From Schleiferiaceae bacterium (lineage in GTDB: Bacteria; Bacteroidota; Bacteroidia; Flavobacteriales; Schleiferiaceae): DNA of 63,969 nt. The DNA is taken from contig JAGYIN010000009.1 of assembly GCA_018402665.1 (NCBI GenBank), forward strand, positions 1-63,969. The letters are read 5' to 3'. Positions within the stretch are counted from its first letter, which is position 1, and each line of letters begins with the position of its first letter. Below the pieces are notes generated by a model. It was not told where the DNA came from, did not search any database, and saw nothing but the letters and a program-made list of their open reading frames with translations. The translations under genes were made by a program, and so were the position numbers. This document shows positions 43,414 through 52,486 of this stretch, piece by piece.

Positions 43414-44850
43414 GTGCTAGATTCACTGCAGACCACTAAAAGGGCCAATTACTGGCTCATCGGAATCACCCTTCCGCTCGTAGCGTTGGGCGTGGCTCTC
43501 GAGCAGTGGTATGCTTTCCTTATTCCACCCGCCTTATTCGTGGTGTGGCTCACCTTGTACCGATTAGATTGGGCCATGTGGTTCGTAGTTCTTGCAACGC
43601 CCTTATCCGTAACGCTCGAAGACCTCACGGGCGGCTCCGGCTTATCTGTACCCACAGAACCCATGCTGGTTCTGATCACTTTCATCACTCTTGTAAAGAT
43701 GTTCTTTTTTGAAGAGTACGATAAGCGGATCCTCCGGCATCCGATCAGTATGGCGATTTACCTTTATTTGGCTTGGATGGGGTTGACCTCAATTACTTCT
43801 GAATTGCCCTTAGTCTCGCTCAAACAATGGGTCTCAAGAATCTGGTTCGTCATCCCCTATTACTTCGTTTTAGCGCATTTGTTCCTTAAGAACGACCGCA
43901 ACAAAGAAATCTTCCTTTGGCTGTTTCTGGTCCCATTGGTCATAGCAACCATCTACACGCTCTACGTACACAGCCAGTATGGTTTTACTAAAAAGACTTC
44001 TACTTGGGTCATGTTCCCGGTATTTAAGGAGCATACGTCCTACGGAGCGGTATTGGCAATGTTCTATCCGGCCGCACTCTATCTGGCTTTTCGTAAAAGT
44101 TCTTGGGGGATCAATGCCGTCGCAATACTCCTGCTGGTCATTTTAACGGTAGCCACAGTCTTAAGCTATACACGTGCCGCTTGGTTATCCTTAGTTGGAG
44201 CCGGTTTGGTATATATGGTATACGTGTTGAAATTGTCCCGTACCCAAGTCTGGTCGCTGACTTTTCTAGCGCTTTTAATCGCAGGGCTGAACTACTCCTT
44301 CATCGCATCGAAATTTGAGCGCAACAGAACCGATTCCTCAGATAATCTAAATGAGCACGTAGCCTCTGTAACGAACGTAAGTACGGATGCTTCGAACCTC
44401 GAGCGCATCAACCGTTGGAATTCAGCCGTACGTATGTTTAAAGACCGTCCTTTGCTCGGCCACGGTCCAGGAACCTATATGTTCTTATACGCCCCGTATC
44501 AAAAGCCTTCTGAAAAGACCATTATTTCAACCAATGCAGGCAACCGCGGTAACGCGCACAGCGAATACTTAGGTCCAATGGCAGAGAGTGGTATTTTTGG
44601 TCTGCTGACGCTTTTATATATCATTTATCAAGTAGTTCTTAATGCTGTCGTTTCTTACCGCCGTTTGCCTACAATTCGACATCAGGGATTATTGCGCGTC
44701 GCTTTTTTAGGTTTAATTACTTATTATCTTCACGGGTTTTTGAACAATTTCTTAGATATGGACAAGGCAAGTGCCCCGTTTTGGGGATTTACCGCAATCA
44801 TTGCCGTATTGTCCATTCGTTCAAAATCGAAGGCAAATACCTCGCCTTAA
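43414..44850 (+). CDS. O-antigen ligase/polymerase-like membrane protein (copy 2)
   Basis: 478 residues, starting at GTG (MLDSLQTTKRANYW), 4 nt after the upstream stop. About twelve transmembrane helices. The large loop carries SVTNVSTDASNLERINRW, RPLLGHGPGTYMFLYAPYQ and NAHSEYLGPMAESGIFGLL, the Wzy_C pattern, and is strikingly similar to copy 1 at 15565. It would polymerise or ligate the glycan of the second cluster. Last gene of the cluster, followed by a weak terminator and then a susC gene. Confidence 0.87.
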   Translation: MLDSLQTTKRANYWLIGITLPLVALGVALEQWYAFLIPPALFVVWLTLYRLDWAMWFVVLATPLSVTLEDLTGGSGLSVPTEPMLVLITFITLVKMFFFEEYDKRILRHPISMAIYLYLAWMGLTSITSELPLVSLKQWVSRIWFVIPYYFVLAHLFLKNDRNKEIFLWLFLVPLVIATIYTLYVHSQYGFTKKTSTWVMFPVFKEHTSYGAVLAMFYPAALYLAFRKSSWGINAVAILLLVILTVATVLSYTRAAWLSLVGAGLVYMVYVLKLSRTQVWSLTFLALLIAGLNYSFIASKFERNRTDSSDNLNEHVASVTNVSTDASNLERINRWNSAVRMFKDRPLLGHGPGTYMFLYAPYQKPSEKTIISTNAGNRGNAHSEYLGPMAESGIFGLLTLLYIIYQVVLNAVVSYRRLPTIRHQGLLRVAFLGLITYYLHGFLNNFLDMDKASAPFWGFTAIIAVLSIRSKSKANTSP

Positions 44851-44884
44851 CACTATCTTAACATTAGTGTTTTCGGGCTTTTTT
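44849..44884 (+). terminator. Weak terminator after the second ligase gene
   Basis: AACACTA / TAGTGTT (44849-44855 with 44865-44871), 9-nt loop, followed by TTCGGGC and six T. The stem is short and AT-rich, and it overlaps the stop codon. The remaining 170 nt up to susC hold no gene. Confidence 0.35.
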
Positions 44885-45052
44885 AAGCGTTTTTGCCCTG
44901 CTGTAATTTATTCTGCCGCATTGCGGATATCTCAATCTCGACACCGAAAAATTAAACAAACTCGATTTTTTTACCTACTTAACTTGCAAATAAGCATGAG
45001 AAGCCTCAATTTTAGCAATGCTTAACATACGTTTAACAGAAAAACAGGTACA

Positions 45053-48000
45053 ATGAAAAACAAATTGTCACTGTGGTCAGTACTACTATTTGTACTCACA
45101 GCAAACTTTGCCATCGCGCAGTCGGTTTCTGGGGTAGTTAGTGATGCTGGTTCAGGAGAGCCACTACCAGGGGTAGCGGTTTCAGAAAAAGGTACTAATA
45201 ATGCTACCTTAACAGACTTCGACGGTAAGTTTACCATCAAGGCTGCGAATGGCGCAACTTTAGTATTCTCAACTATGGGGATGGAAACAAAAGAAGTGGT
45301 TGCTTCTTCAGATTTCCTCCAAGTTTCATTAGAGGCTGCATCAAGCCAACTCGATGAAGTAGTAGTAACAGCTTTAGGTATCTCTCGCGAGAAGAAATCT
45401 TTAGGTTACGCTACTCAGGAAGTTGACGGTTCAGCAGTTTCTACAGTTAAGGACGCAAACTTCATGAATACCTTGAGTGGTAAGGTGGCGGGTGTTGCTA
45501 TAAAGAGTTCAGGTACTCTTGGTGGATCATCTAACGTCGTTATCCGTGGTTACAAGTCATTGACGGGTAACAACCAAGCGCTTTTCGTTGTTGATGGTGT
45601 TCCAATCTCAAACGCTACAGGTAACTCTGGTGACGTTGCAAGCGGTCGCGGTGGTTACGACTACGGTAATGCCGCAATGGATATCAACCCTGAAGATATC
45701 GAGAACATCTCTGTACTGAAAGGTGCCGCTGCAACTGCGATCTACGGTTCGCGTGCTTCTAACGGTGTCGTGATGATTACTACGAAAAGTGGTAAGTCTG
45801 CAGGAAAGAAAACATTGGGTATTACGGCCAGCACGGGTATTATTGTAGGTTCAGTAAACAGAGATACTTGGGTACGTCACCAACAATCGTACGGTCCTGG
45901 TTATGGTCCTTTCTACGGTCCAAACTACCACTACCTACCCAACGGAGATAGTACGTTCATTGATGCACGTGCAACACCTTACGATGTTGATGGTGACGGT
46001 ACGGCTGAATTGACTTTGCCTATGGGCGAGGATGCTTCTTGGGGTCTAGGTATAGATCCATCTTTAGATGTGTACGACTGGGAGTCTATTCACCCATTAT
46101 CTCCGACATACGGACAATCTAAGAAGCACGTTGCACCTGGAGAGGGTAATGATGCGTATTCCTTCTGGCAGCAGTCAGTGCAGCGCAATAATAATATTGC
46201 GATAAACGGTGGTAACGAACAAGCTTCATTCCGTCTTTCTGCAACTGATTTCTCTCAATCAGGTATCGTTCCTGGATCGCTAATCCAGCGTAGTAATGTT
46301 AGTTTCTCAGGTCGCTTTAAAGCTTCAGACAAATTAACGGTAAGTGCGAAAGCAAACTATGTCGATCAAAACGGTAAAGGTCGCTACGGTACAGGTTACG
46401 ATTCACGTAACCCTAACCAGTCATTCCGTCAGTGGTACAATGTTCTTACAAACATGACTGCTCAACGTGAATACTATGACCAATCGGGTGCAAACATCTC
46501 TTGGAACCCTTACGGATACGGTGCTGCTGCTCCTTACAAGCCACACTATTTTGATAACTTCTACTGGTCAGCTTTGGAAAACTACTCAACGGATGGTCGT
46601 AACCGTATCATCGGTAACATCATGGCAGAGTACCAAATCAATGATTGGATGAAATTGACAGGTCGTATGTCTGCGGATACTTACTCTGAAATTCGTGAAG
46701 AGCGTATTGCAGTAGGTTCAGTTGATGTTAGTAACTACTTCCGTCAGAACCGTTCATTTACAGAGCGTAACAACGATTTGTTCTTAAACTGGAACAAATA
46801 CTTTGGTTCAGATAACGAGCTTTCGTTTGCAGGTATGATTGGTATCAACCAGCGTCGCACTTCATTCAGCTCGATCAGTGCATCAACTAACGGTGGACTT
46901 GTTGTTCCAGGCGTATACGCTTTGAGCAACTCTGTAAGTGCTCCAGCTGCTCCAGGTGAAACTGAATACCAGATTGGTGTTGACGGGATGTTCGCTCAAG
47001 CCTCTTTCGGTTACAAAAACTTTTTATACGTTGATGTTACAGGTCGTCAAGACGTTAGTTCAACACTTCCTGTTGCGAACAATTCGTACTTCTACCCATC
47101 TGCAACTTTGAGCTTTATTTTCTCTGAGTTCTTAGACATTGATGGCTTTGACTTCGGTAAGGTTCGTGTGAACTACGCGAACGTAGGTTCTGACGCTCCT
47201 GCTCAGGCTTTGGTGGATGCATACGGTATTGGAACGCCATTTAGCGGTGTTACTTTAGCTTCTGCACCATCGACTCAGCGCAATGCAGGTCTTCTACCAG
47301 AAAATACAGTAAGTACTGAAGCTGGTTTGGAATTGAAATTCTTGAAAAACCGTGCTGGTTTAGACCTAAGTGTTTACCAATCTTCTACGTATAACCAAAT
47401 TCTTCCTGCTCAAGTTTCTTCAGCAACAGGTACTTACTTCAAGTATGTGAACGCTGGCCAGATTGACAACAACGGGGTTGAATTGAGTGCGTACTTTACT
47501 CCAGTTAAAACAGACGACTTCCAGTGGGATGTTAATGTGAACTGGTCGCGTAACCGCAACACGGTAGTAGAGTTGTTCGGTGATTCTAAATCATTGTTAT
47601 TAGCATCTGTACAGGGTGGGATCAATATTACTGCAACTGTAGGCGAAGCATACGGTAACATTGACGGAACAACTTTCGTTCGTGACGAAGCGACTGGTGC
47701 TCCTGTAGTATACGAGTGGACTACTTCTTGGAGAGGTGGCGCGCGTTACTTAAGAGGTGGTATAGAAACTATCGGTAACATCCAGGCCGACTGGAGAGGT
47801 GGTATCAACAACAGCTTCCGTTACAAAAACTTCTCTATGAGCGCGCTTATCGACGCTCAAATGGGTGGTAACTTCTTCTCATTGGATACTTGGTACGGAT
47901 ACGCAACTGGTGTTTACGATTTCCAAGCGGGTACTAACGAATACGGCAACCCAATTCGTTCTTACAACGAAGACGGTGGTGGTATGACATGGGCCGATGT

Positions 48001-48412
48001 ACAAGCATCTAACCCTCAGATTGAAACTCCTGTATTGTGGGACGGTGTAACAGTTGATGCAGATGGTAACCCATCAGGATTTACTGAGAATAACCTTCCG
48101 ATGTACATGAATGGCTACGGTAACACTTTAGGTTACGCACTTGCGCCTAATGAGTTGCACGTATACGATGCATCTTTCGTGAAATTGCGTGAGCTATCAG
48201 TTACTTACCAAGTTCCTACGTCGAAGCTAGGTGATCTTCCGATCGCTGGTGTAGATGTAAGTTTAGTTGGACGTAACCTTGCTATCCTTTACAAGAACAC
48301 TCCTTATTCTGATCCTGAAGCGGGTCTTTCTGCAGGTAACGTTCAAGGATACCAGAGTGGTGCTTACCCATCATTGCGCGAAGTTGGTTTGAACTTAAGA
48401 GTTAAATTCTAA
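45053..48412 (+). CDS. SusC/RagA-like TonB-dependent transporter (copy 2)
   Basis: 1119 residues. Signal peptide to about residue 22 (VLTANFAIAQ), a CarbopepD_reg-like domain (VSGVVSDAGSGEPLPGVAVS), the plug (VVVTALGISREKKSLGYATQ, ISVLKGAAATAIYGSRASNG) and a large barrel ending REVGLNLRVKF. It shares the plug signature with the copy at 10253. Codon choice differs visibly from neighbouring genes: asparagine and tyrosine are almost always AAC and TAC, arginine CGT and glycine GGT, as expected for a strongly expressed gene. The partner SusD follows 13 nt later. The nearest other genes are polysaccharide synthesis and TPR genes, so the substrate is unknown. Confidence 0.95.
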   Translation: MKNKLSLWSVLLFVLTANFAIAQSVSGVVSDAGSGEPLPGVAVSEKGTNNATLTDFDGKFTIKAANGATLVFSTMGMETKEVVASSDFLQVSLEAASSQLDEVVVTALGISREKKSLGYATQEVDGSAVSTVKDANFMNTLSGKVAGVAIKSSGTLGGSSNVVIRGYKSLTGNNQALFVVDGVPISNATGNSGDVASGRGGYDYGNAAMDINPEDIENISVLKGAAATAIYGSRASNGVVMITTKSGKSAGKKTLGITASTGIIVGSVNRDTWVRHQQSYGPGYGPFYGPNYHYLPNGDSTFIDARATPYDVDGDGTAELTLPMGEDASWGLGIDPSLDVYDWESIHPLSPTYGQSKKHVAPGEGNDAYSFWQQSVQRNNNIAINGGNEQASFRLSATDFSQSGIVPGSLIQRSNVSFSGRFKASDKLTVSAKANYVDQNGKGRYGTGYDSRNPNQSFRQWYNVLTNMTAQREYYDQSGANISWNPYGYGAAAPYKPHYFDNFYWSALENYSTDGRNRIIGNIMAEYQINDWMKLTGRMSADTYSEIREERIAVGSVDVSNYFRQNRSFTERNNDLFLNWNKYFGSDNELSFAGMIGINQRRTSFSSISASTNGGLVVPGVYALSNSVSAPAAPGETEYQIGVDGMFAQASFGYKNFLYVDVTGRQDVSSTLPVANNSYFYPSATLSFIFSEFLDIDGFDFGKVRVNYANVGSDAPAQALVDAYGIGTPFSGVTLASAPSTQRNAGLLPENTVSTEAGLELKFLKNRAGLDLSVYQSSTYNQILPAQVSSATGTYFKYVNAGQIDNNGVELSAYFTPVKTDDFQWDVNVNWSRNRNTVVELFGDSKSLLLASVQGGINITATVGEAYGNIDGTTFVRDEATGAPVVYEWTTSWRGGARYLRGGIETIGNIQADWRGGINNSFRYKNFSMSALIDAQMGGNFFSLDTWYGYATGVYDFQAGTNEYGNPIRSYNEDGGGMTWADVQASNPQIETPVLWDGVTVDADGNPSGFTENNLPMYMNGYGNTLGYALAPNELHVYDASFVKLRELSVTYQVPTSKLGDLPIAGVDVSLVGRNLAILYKNTPYSDPEAGLSAGNVQGYQSGAYPSLREVGLNLRVKF

Positions 48413-48425
48413 GAAGTAACGAGAT

Positions 48426-49835
48426 ATGAAAAAGATATTATTCGCTGCAGCTGCAGCACTCGCAATCACTTCTTGTACAAACGATTTAAGTGACCTTAAC
48501 GTAAACGGCAAGGCACCTGAAACGGTTCCTGCTGGCGCTTTGTTTGCGAATGCAACAATGGGTTACTACGATTTCGTTTCTGTACAGGATGTGAATCAGA
48601 ACAACTTGCGTCTTTGGGCGCAGCACTGGACGCAGACTACCTACACTGATGAGTCTAATTTCCAGTTAAACGAACGTGATGTTAACGGATCTGCTTTTGT
48701 ACGTATGTACACCACAGTTATCCGTGACTGTGAAGAAGCTCGTGCAGCTTTAGCTACTACTCCTGCAACTGCCGATCAAAAGGTGGCAGCAGAAGGTGCT
48801 ATCGAAGTAATGGAAGTATTGGCTTACTCATTCCTAGTGGATTTGTTTGGCGATGTTCCTTACACTGAAGCTTTGTCTGAGACGAATGTTCCGGCTTACG
48901 ACGATGATGCCGCTATTTACGGTGATCTACTCGATCGTCTTGATGCAGCCGTAGGTCAATTAAATGGTACCAACGCTTTCGGTTCCTCTGATATCATCTA
49001 TGGTGGTGATGCAGCGGCATGGAAGAAAGCAGCGTACTCATTGATGCTTCGTATGGCTGTTCGTATGATTGATGCTGACCCAACGGCTGCACAGTCTTGG
49101 GGTGAGAAAGCAATCGCAGGAGGTGTCTTTATGTCATCTGCGGACGATATGCGTTTATTCTACGCTTCAGCGCCTCCTCATACGCACCCAATGTGGGAAA
49201 CATTGGTACAGTCTGGACGTACTGACTTCGTAGCTTCAGCGACTTTAGGTGATGTTCTTAATGCATTGAACGATCCACGTCGTGGTGCATTCTTTAAGAG
49301 CAACGGTGGTGCGGACTCAATTATTGGTGCGCCACAGGGTTACCAGGTGAATTACTACGATTACTCTCAGCCGGGTACTGCACTAGAAGATCCAACTTGG
49401 TCTCATGCTGCTATCGACTACGTAGAAGTAGAGTTCTTAATGGCACATGCTGCTGTAGCAGGATGGTCTGGTGCAGGTGATGCTGCTACACACTACAACG
49501 CTGGTATCACTGCTTCTATGGAAGAGTGGTTAGGAGCTGGTGTAGATGCGTCTGTATATTTGGCTCAGCCGGCTGTAGCATACGATGCTGCAACTGCAGG
49601 CCTGCAGATTGGTGTTCAGAAGTGGATCGCGATGTACAGCAATGCTCCTGAAGCATACGCTGCTGTTCGTCAATACGATCTTCCAATGGAAACTGCTGCT
49701 TTAGCTGGAACTGTAACGCCAAATCGTTACAGCTACCCGCTAGACGAGTACGCATTGAATGATGCTAACGTATCTGCAGCTGCCGCTAAATTTGGTGGTG
49801 ACGATACTTTCGCAAAGATTTTCTGGGACATGTAA
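48426..49835 (+). CDS. SusD/RagB-like outer-membrane lipoprotein (copy 2)
   Basis: 469 residues. Lipoprotein signal MKKILFAAAAALAITSC (Cys17) followed by TNDLSDLNVNGKAPETVPAG, the SusD-like_2 N-terminus. Typical interior segments are YSFLVDLFGDVPYTEAL and AAWKKAAYSLMLRMAVRM. It caps the SusC channel encoded upstream. The same AAC/TAC/GGT/CGT-rich codon use as its susC suggests that both are highly expressed. Ends in a strong terminator. Confidence 0.93.
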   Translation: MKKILFAAAAALAITSCTNDLSDLNVNGKAPETVPAGALFANATMGYYDFVSVQDVNQNNLRLWAQHWTQTTYTDESNFQLNERDVNGSAFVRMYTTVIRDCEEARAALATTPATADQKVAAEGAIEVMEVLAYSFLVDLFGDVPYTEALSETNVPAYDDDAAIYGDLLDRLDAAVGQLNGTNAFGSSDIIYGGDAAAWKKAAYSLMLRMAVRMIDADPTAAQSWGEKAIAGGVFMSSADDMRLFYASAPPHTHPMWETLVQSGRTDFVASATLGDVLNALNDPRRGAFFKSNGGADSIIGAPQGYQVNYYDYSQPGTALEDPTWSHAAIDYVEVEFLMAHAAVAGWSGAGDAATHYNAGITASMEEWLGAGVDASVYLAQPAVAYDAATAGLQIGVQKWIAMYSNAPEAYAAVRQYDLPMETAALAGTVTPNRYSYPLDEYALNDANVSAAAAKFGGDDTFAKIFWDM

Positions 49836-49861
49836 TTCGTACCTGAATTCTATATAGAAGG

Positions 49862-49890
49862 AACCCGCGCCGTTAGGCGCGGGTTTTTTT
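49862..49890 (+). terminator. Strong terminator of the second susC/susD pair
   Basis: Perfect 10-bp stem AACCCGCGCC / GGCGCGGGTT (49862-49871 with 49876-49885), loop GTTA, T-run to 49890. Confidence 0.95.
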
Positions 49891-49949
49891 ATGCCTCAAA
49901 TTTTGGAGCTTAATTTTTTTTACCTTCTAGTCTAGATAAACCACGAGCT

Positions 49950-50834
49950 ATGAAAAGATATTTTCTGCTTCTCTTAACCATATGGTTGGGTCCTTTGGGC
50001 TTCGCGCAAGACTATAAGGCCCAATTCCTATCTGCTTTCGACAGCGGCAATGATTCTACCCAACGCATGGTGTTAGACGTATGGAAATTGGCCACACCGG
50101 AAGATGCGGAATACTACGTAGCAGAATTCAATTACCATGTGAATTTAGCCTACAATGAAGTCATGGGTATCCTGCCAGATCTGCCGCAAGGTGAAGCGTT
50201 CGCCATTACTGATAGTACGGGTGAGGTTGTGGGATATATGGGCAGCTATATGAGTTGGGATTCAGTGCACACGGAATTGGCCCTACAGACGATTCGTAAA
50301 GGGATTGCTGCGCATCCCAATAGGCTGGATATGCACTTTGGCTACATTCATTTCCTTGGCCAAGCAAAGTATTGGGAGGATTTTGCAGTCGCTATTGAGG
50401 GGGTGCTGGCGCAAGATGCGGCCAATGATCACCATTGGTCGTGGAGCGATAATGAGTCTTTTAAAGAGCCCAATTTTCCTAGCTTCTTCCAAGATTACCA
50501 GGTGACCCTCTTCGACGAGCAGGATCCTGCGCTTTTTCCTTATAATATCAGAATTTCAAACGCGGTCTTGAAGTATTATCCGGAGGACATCCCGAGCATT
50601 TCAAATTTGGGGGTCATTGCCTATTACCAAGAGGATTTGGAAGGTGCGACAGTCCATTTTCAGCGTGCGGTGGATTTGGACCCGTCGGACATGATTGTTG
50701 TCTTTAATCTGGCCTATATGTACGAAACGTTAGGTGATGTGGAGAAGGCTGTTGCGACCTATGAATTGGCCCTAGCATCGGACGATGCGGAGGCTCGCGA
50801 ACAAGCCAAGGCAATTATTGCGGAGTTGAAGTAG
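49950..50834 (+). CDS. Exported TPR-repeat protein
   Basis: 294 residues. Signal peptide MKRYFLLLLTIWLGPLGFAQ. TPR-like helices are present around 125-150 and most clearly at 205-285: ISNLGVIAYYQEDLEGATVH, FQRAVDLDPSDMIVVFNLAY, then MYETLGDVEKAVATYELALA. TPR proteins act as protein-protein scaffolds; the partner is unknown. It stands alone, between the susCD terminator and a small anchored protein, and would be periplasmic. Confidence 0.82.
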   Translation: MKRYFLLLLTIWLGPLGFAQDYKAQFLSAFDSGNDSTQRMVLDVWKLATPEDAEYYVAEFNYHVNLAYNEVMGILPDLPQGEAFAITDSTGEVVGYMGSYMSWDSVHTELALQTIRKGIAAHPNRLDMHFGYIHFLGQAKYWEDFAVAIEGVLAQDAANDHHWSWSDNESFKEPNFPSFFQDYQVTLFDEQDPALFPYNIRISNAVLKYYPEDIPSISNLGVIAYYQEDLEGATVHFQRAVDLDPSDMIVVFNLAYMYETLGDVEKAVATYELALASDDAEAREQAKAIIAELK

Positions 50835-50851
50835 TAGTATATTTTTACCCC

Positions 50852-51196
50852 ATGAATAAAAGCATCATCCCTACCTTACAAATGACCTTCGGCGATCGCG
50901 CCATTTCGAAAGTAGAAATCAAATCTTTCGAGCAGGAACACGGCTACGAATTGGAGGAGGATTGGTTGGAATTTGCGGAGGATGAGGATTGTTATTACCT
51001 CACTCCGGAAATCCTAGAGTACCAAAAGCCGTCACAAGAAAAGTATGAAGCACTTGGTTTAGGCGAATTGGAGGATCGCATCGTAGATGCATTAGAACAA
51101 GGGAAATCCATTCCTTGGGGGCGAGTGGCCATCGCTATGTGGATCTTTTTTCTGTTCATTCTAGTGTATACCGTTCTAGAAACGATTAGTAAATAA
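50852..51196 (+). CDS. Small C-terminally anchored protein (114 aa), unknown function
   Basis: A soluble acidic N-terminal part (FEQEHGYELEEDWLEFAEDE) and one membrane helix at about 92-110 (GRVAIAMWIFFLFILVYTVL), i.e. a tail-anchored arrangement. No known domain was recognised. It starts 17 nt after the TPR gene stop; a TATTTTTA element (near 50839) ends a few nt before the ATG, so a separate promoter is possible. A bidirectional terminator overlaps its stop region. Confidence 0.7.
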   Translation: MNKSIIPTLQMTFGDRAISKVEIKSFEQEHGYELEEDWLEFAEDEDCYYLTPEILEYQKPSQEKYEALGLGELEDRIVDALEQGKSIPWGRVAIAMWIFFLFILVYTVLETISK

Positions 51197-51224
51197 AAAA
51201 CCACCTCGATAGAGGTGGTTTTTT
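51195..51224. terminator. Bidirectional terminator between convergent genes
   Basis: AAAAAACCACCTC and GAGGTGGTTTTTT pair perfectly (51195-51207 with 51212-51224) around GATA, giving T-runs in both directions. It ends both the 114-aa gene and efp. Confidence 0.95.
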
Positions 51225-51247
51225 GTGTGATCTATGTGCGCGGGTAT

Positions 51248-51811
51248 TTATTTCGCACGCTCCTTATAAGAACCGTCTTCTGTATTGATGACGATTTCTT
51301 CACCTGTCTTAATGAATAACGGAACAGCAACCTGGGCACCGCCTTCTACCGTTACAGTTTTCATCGCATTGGTTGAAGTGTTTCCCTTTACAGCGGGCTC
51401 TGCATACGTTACTTTTAGGTTTACCGTGCGTGGGAGTTCTACTGCCATAGCTCTGTTTTCACTGGCATGGAAGAGCACGTAGCACATCATACCGTCCACT
51501 AAGAAATCCGGTGCGTTGATGAGGTCTTTAGCAAAGGTGAGCTGCTCGTAGTTTTCAGTGTTCATGAAGTGGTACTCCGAACCGTCGTTGTATAGGAATT
51601 GGTATTGACGGTTCTCAACATCGATTGTCTCAATTTTAGCACCAGCTGGGAAAGTGTTGTCTAAAACTCGACCAGTCTCAAGGTTTTTAATTTTTGTGCG
51701 CACGAATGCCGCCCCCTTTCCGGGTTTAACGTGAAGGAATTCTATGATTTGGTACGGCTGACCATTGAAGTTGATACACATGCCGTTTTTGATATCTGAA
51801 GTACTTGCCAT
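51248..51811 (-). CDS. efp: Translation elongation factor P
   Basis: 187 residues, the full three-domain length. The modification loop is KPGKGAAF, with Lys32 at the tip. The C-terminal OB-domain segment TVNLKVTYAEPAVKGNT and the final VINTEDGSYKERAK are typical. EF-P rescues ribosomes stalled at polyproline. It sits downstream of the lpx genes but has its own well-placed promoter in the 47-nt gap after the ABC gene. Confidence 0.97.
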   Translation of the reverse strand: MASTSDIKNGMCINFNGQPYQIIEFLHVKPGKGAAFVRTKIKNLETGRVLDNTFPAGAKIETIDVENRQYQFLYNDGSEYHFMNTENYEQLTFAKDLINAPDFLVDGMMCYVLFHASENRAMAVELPRTVNLKVTYAEPAVKGNTSTNAMKTVTVEGGAQVAVPLFIKTGEEIVINTEDGSYKERAK

Positions 51812-51827
51812 GATAATTTTATTTTGT

Positions 51828-51854
51828 CAAATATAGCGCAATTTGGTAGCGCAA
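51828..51854 (-). promoter_or_regulatory. Candidate promoter of efp
   Basis: On the minus strand TATATTTG (51835-51828) fits the -7 element TAnnTTTG exactly, with a -33-like TTG at 51854-51852 and a 16-nt spacer. It is 16 nt upstream of the efp ATG. It is the most complete Bacteroidota-type promoter found in the window. Confidence 0.6.
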
Positions 51855-51858
51855 GGTT

Positions 51859-52476
51859 TTAGTAATGTTTCTCTAAAAGTAGTTCGTTGGTACAAAACGA
51901 GTATTCGTCTTTTTGGTAGTTGCTGCCAACAATAACGGTTTTTGATGGTGCAAAGGACTGAATCAATTCTTTATACCATTGGACCCCGTCGGTGTCTAAA
52001 TTACTTAGGGGTTCATCGAGCAATAAAAGCGGTCTTTCATTAGCGATAGCCATTAGTAGGCGTACACGCTGTAACATGCCGGAGCTGAACGTACTTAGCC
52101 TTTTGTCATTATGCTGCGCGAGTCCAGCTTTTTCTATCCATTGAGCTTGCTTGAAGCCCTTGGGGAATGGACAAAACTTGGTGTGAAATTCGAGCGATTC
52201 TTCTAGGCTAAACATGGGATTCAAAGCCACATAGGGCGCTGCAATTCCTACGTGCGGACCGATCGATTTCGCTGGTATAGTTTTGCCGTTAAATGTAAAA
52301 GAGGGTGCTCCTTGGGTGGCTTCGAGCGCGCCACTCACTATTTTAATGAGTGTAGATTTTCCGGAGCCATTGGAACCTAGTACTACGGTTTTTGATCCCG
52401 TTTCAAAGGTGTAGGTGATATCCTGTAAAATATGCTGCCCCCCAAACTTTTTCTGTAATCCGTTTAATACGATCAT
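51859..52476 (-). CDS. ABC-transporter-type ATPase subunit
   Basis: 205 residues, one nucleotide-binding domain. Walker A VLGSNGSGKSTLIK (about 34-47), ABC signature LSTFSSGMLQRVRL, Walker B LLLLDEPLSNLD. No permease is adjacent, so the partner membrane protein is unknown; a heme-exporter CcmA-like role is possible from size. It is 10 nt downstream of lpxA and probably co-transcribed with the lipid A genes. In Flavobacteriia this lpx-ABC-efp order recurs, as far as I recall. Confidence 0.88.
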   Translation of the reverse strand: MIVLNGLQKKFGGQHILQDITYTFETGSKTVVLGSNGSGKSTLIKIVSGALEATQGAPSFTFNGKTIPAKSIGPHVGIAAPYVALNPMFSLEESLEFHTKFCPFPKGFKQAQWIEKAGLAQHNDKRLSTFSSGMLQRVRLLMAIANERPLLLLDEPLSNLDTDGVQWYKELIQSFAPSKTVIVGSNYQKDEYSFCTNELLLEKHY

Positions 52477-52486
52477 GGCGCTGGAA

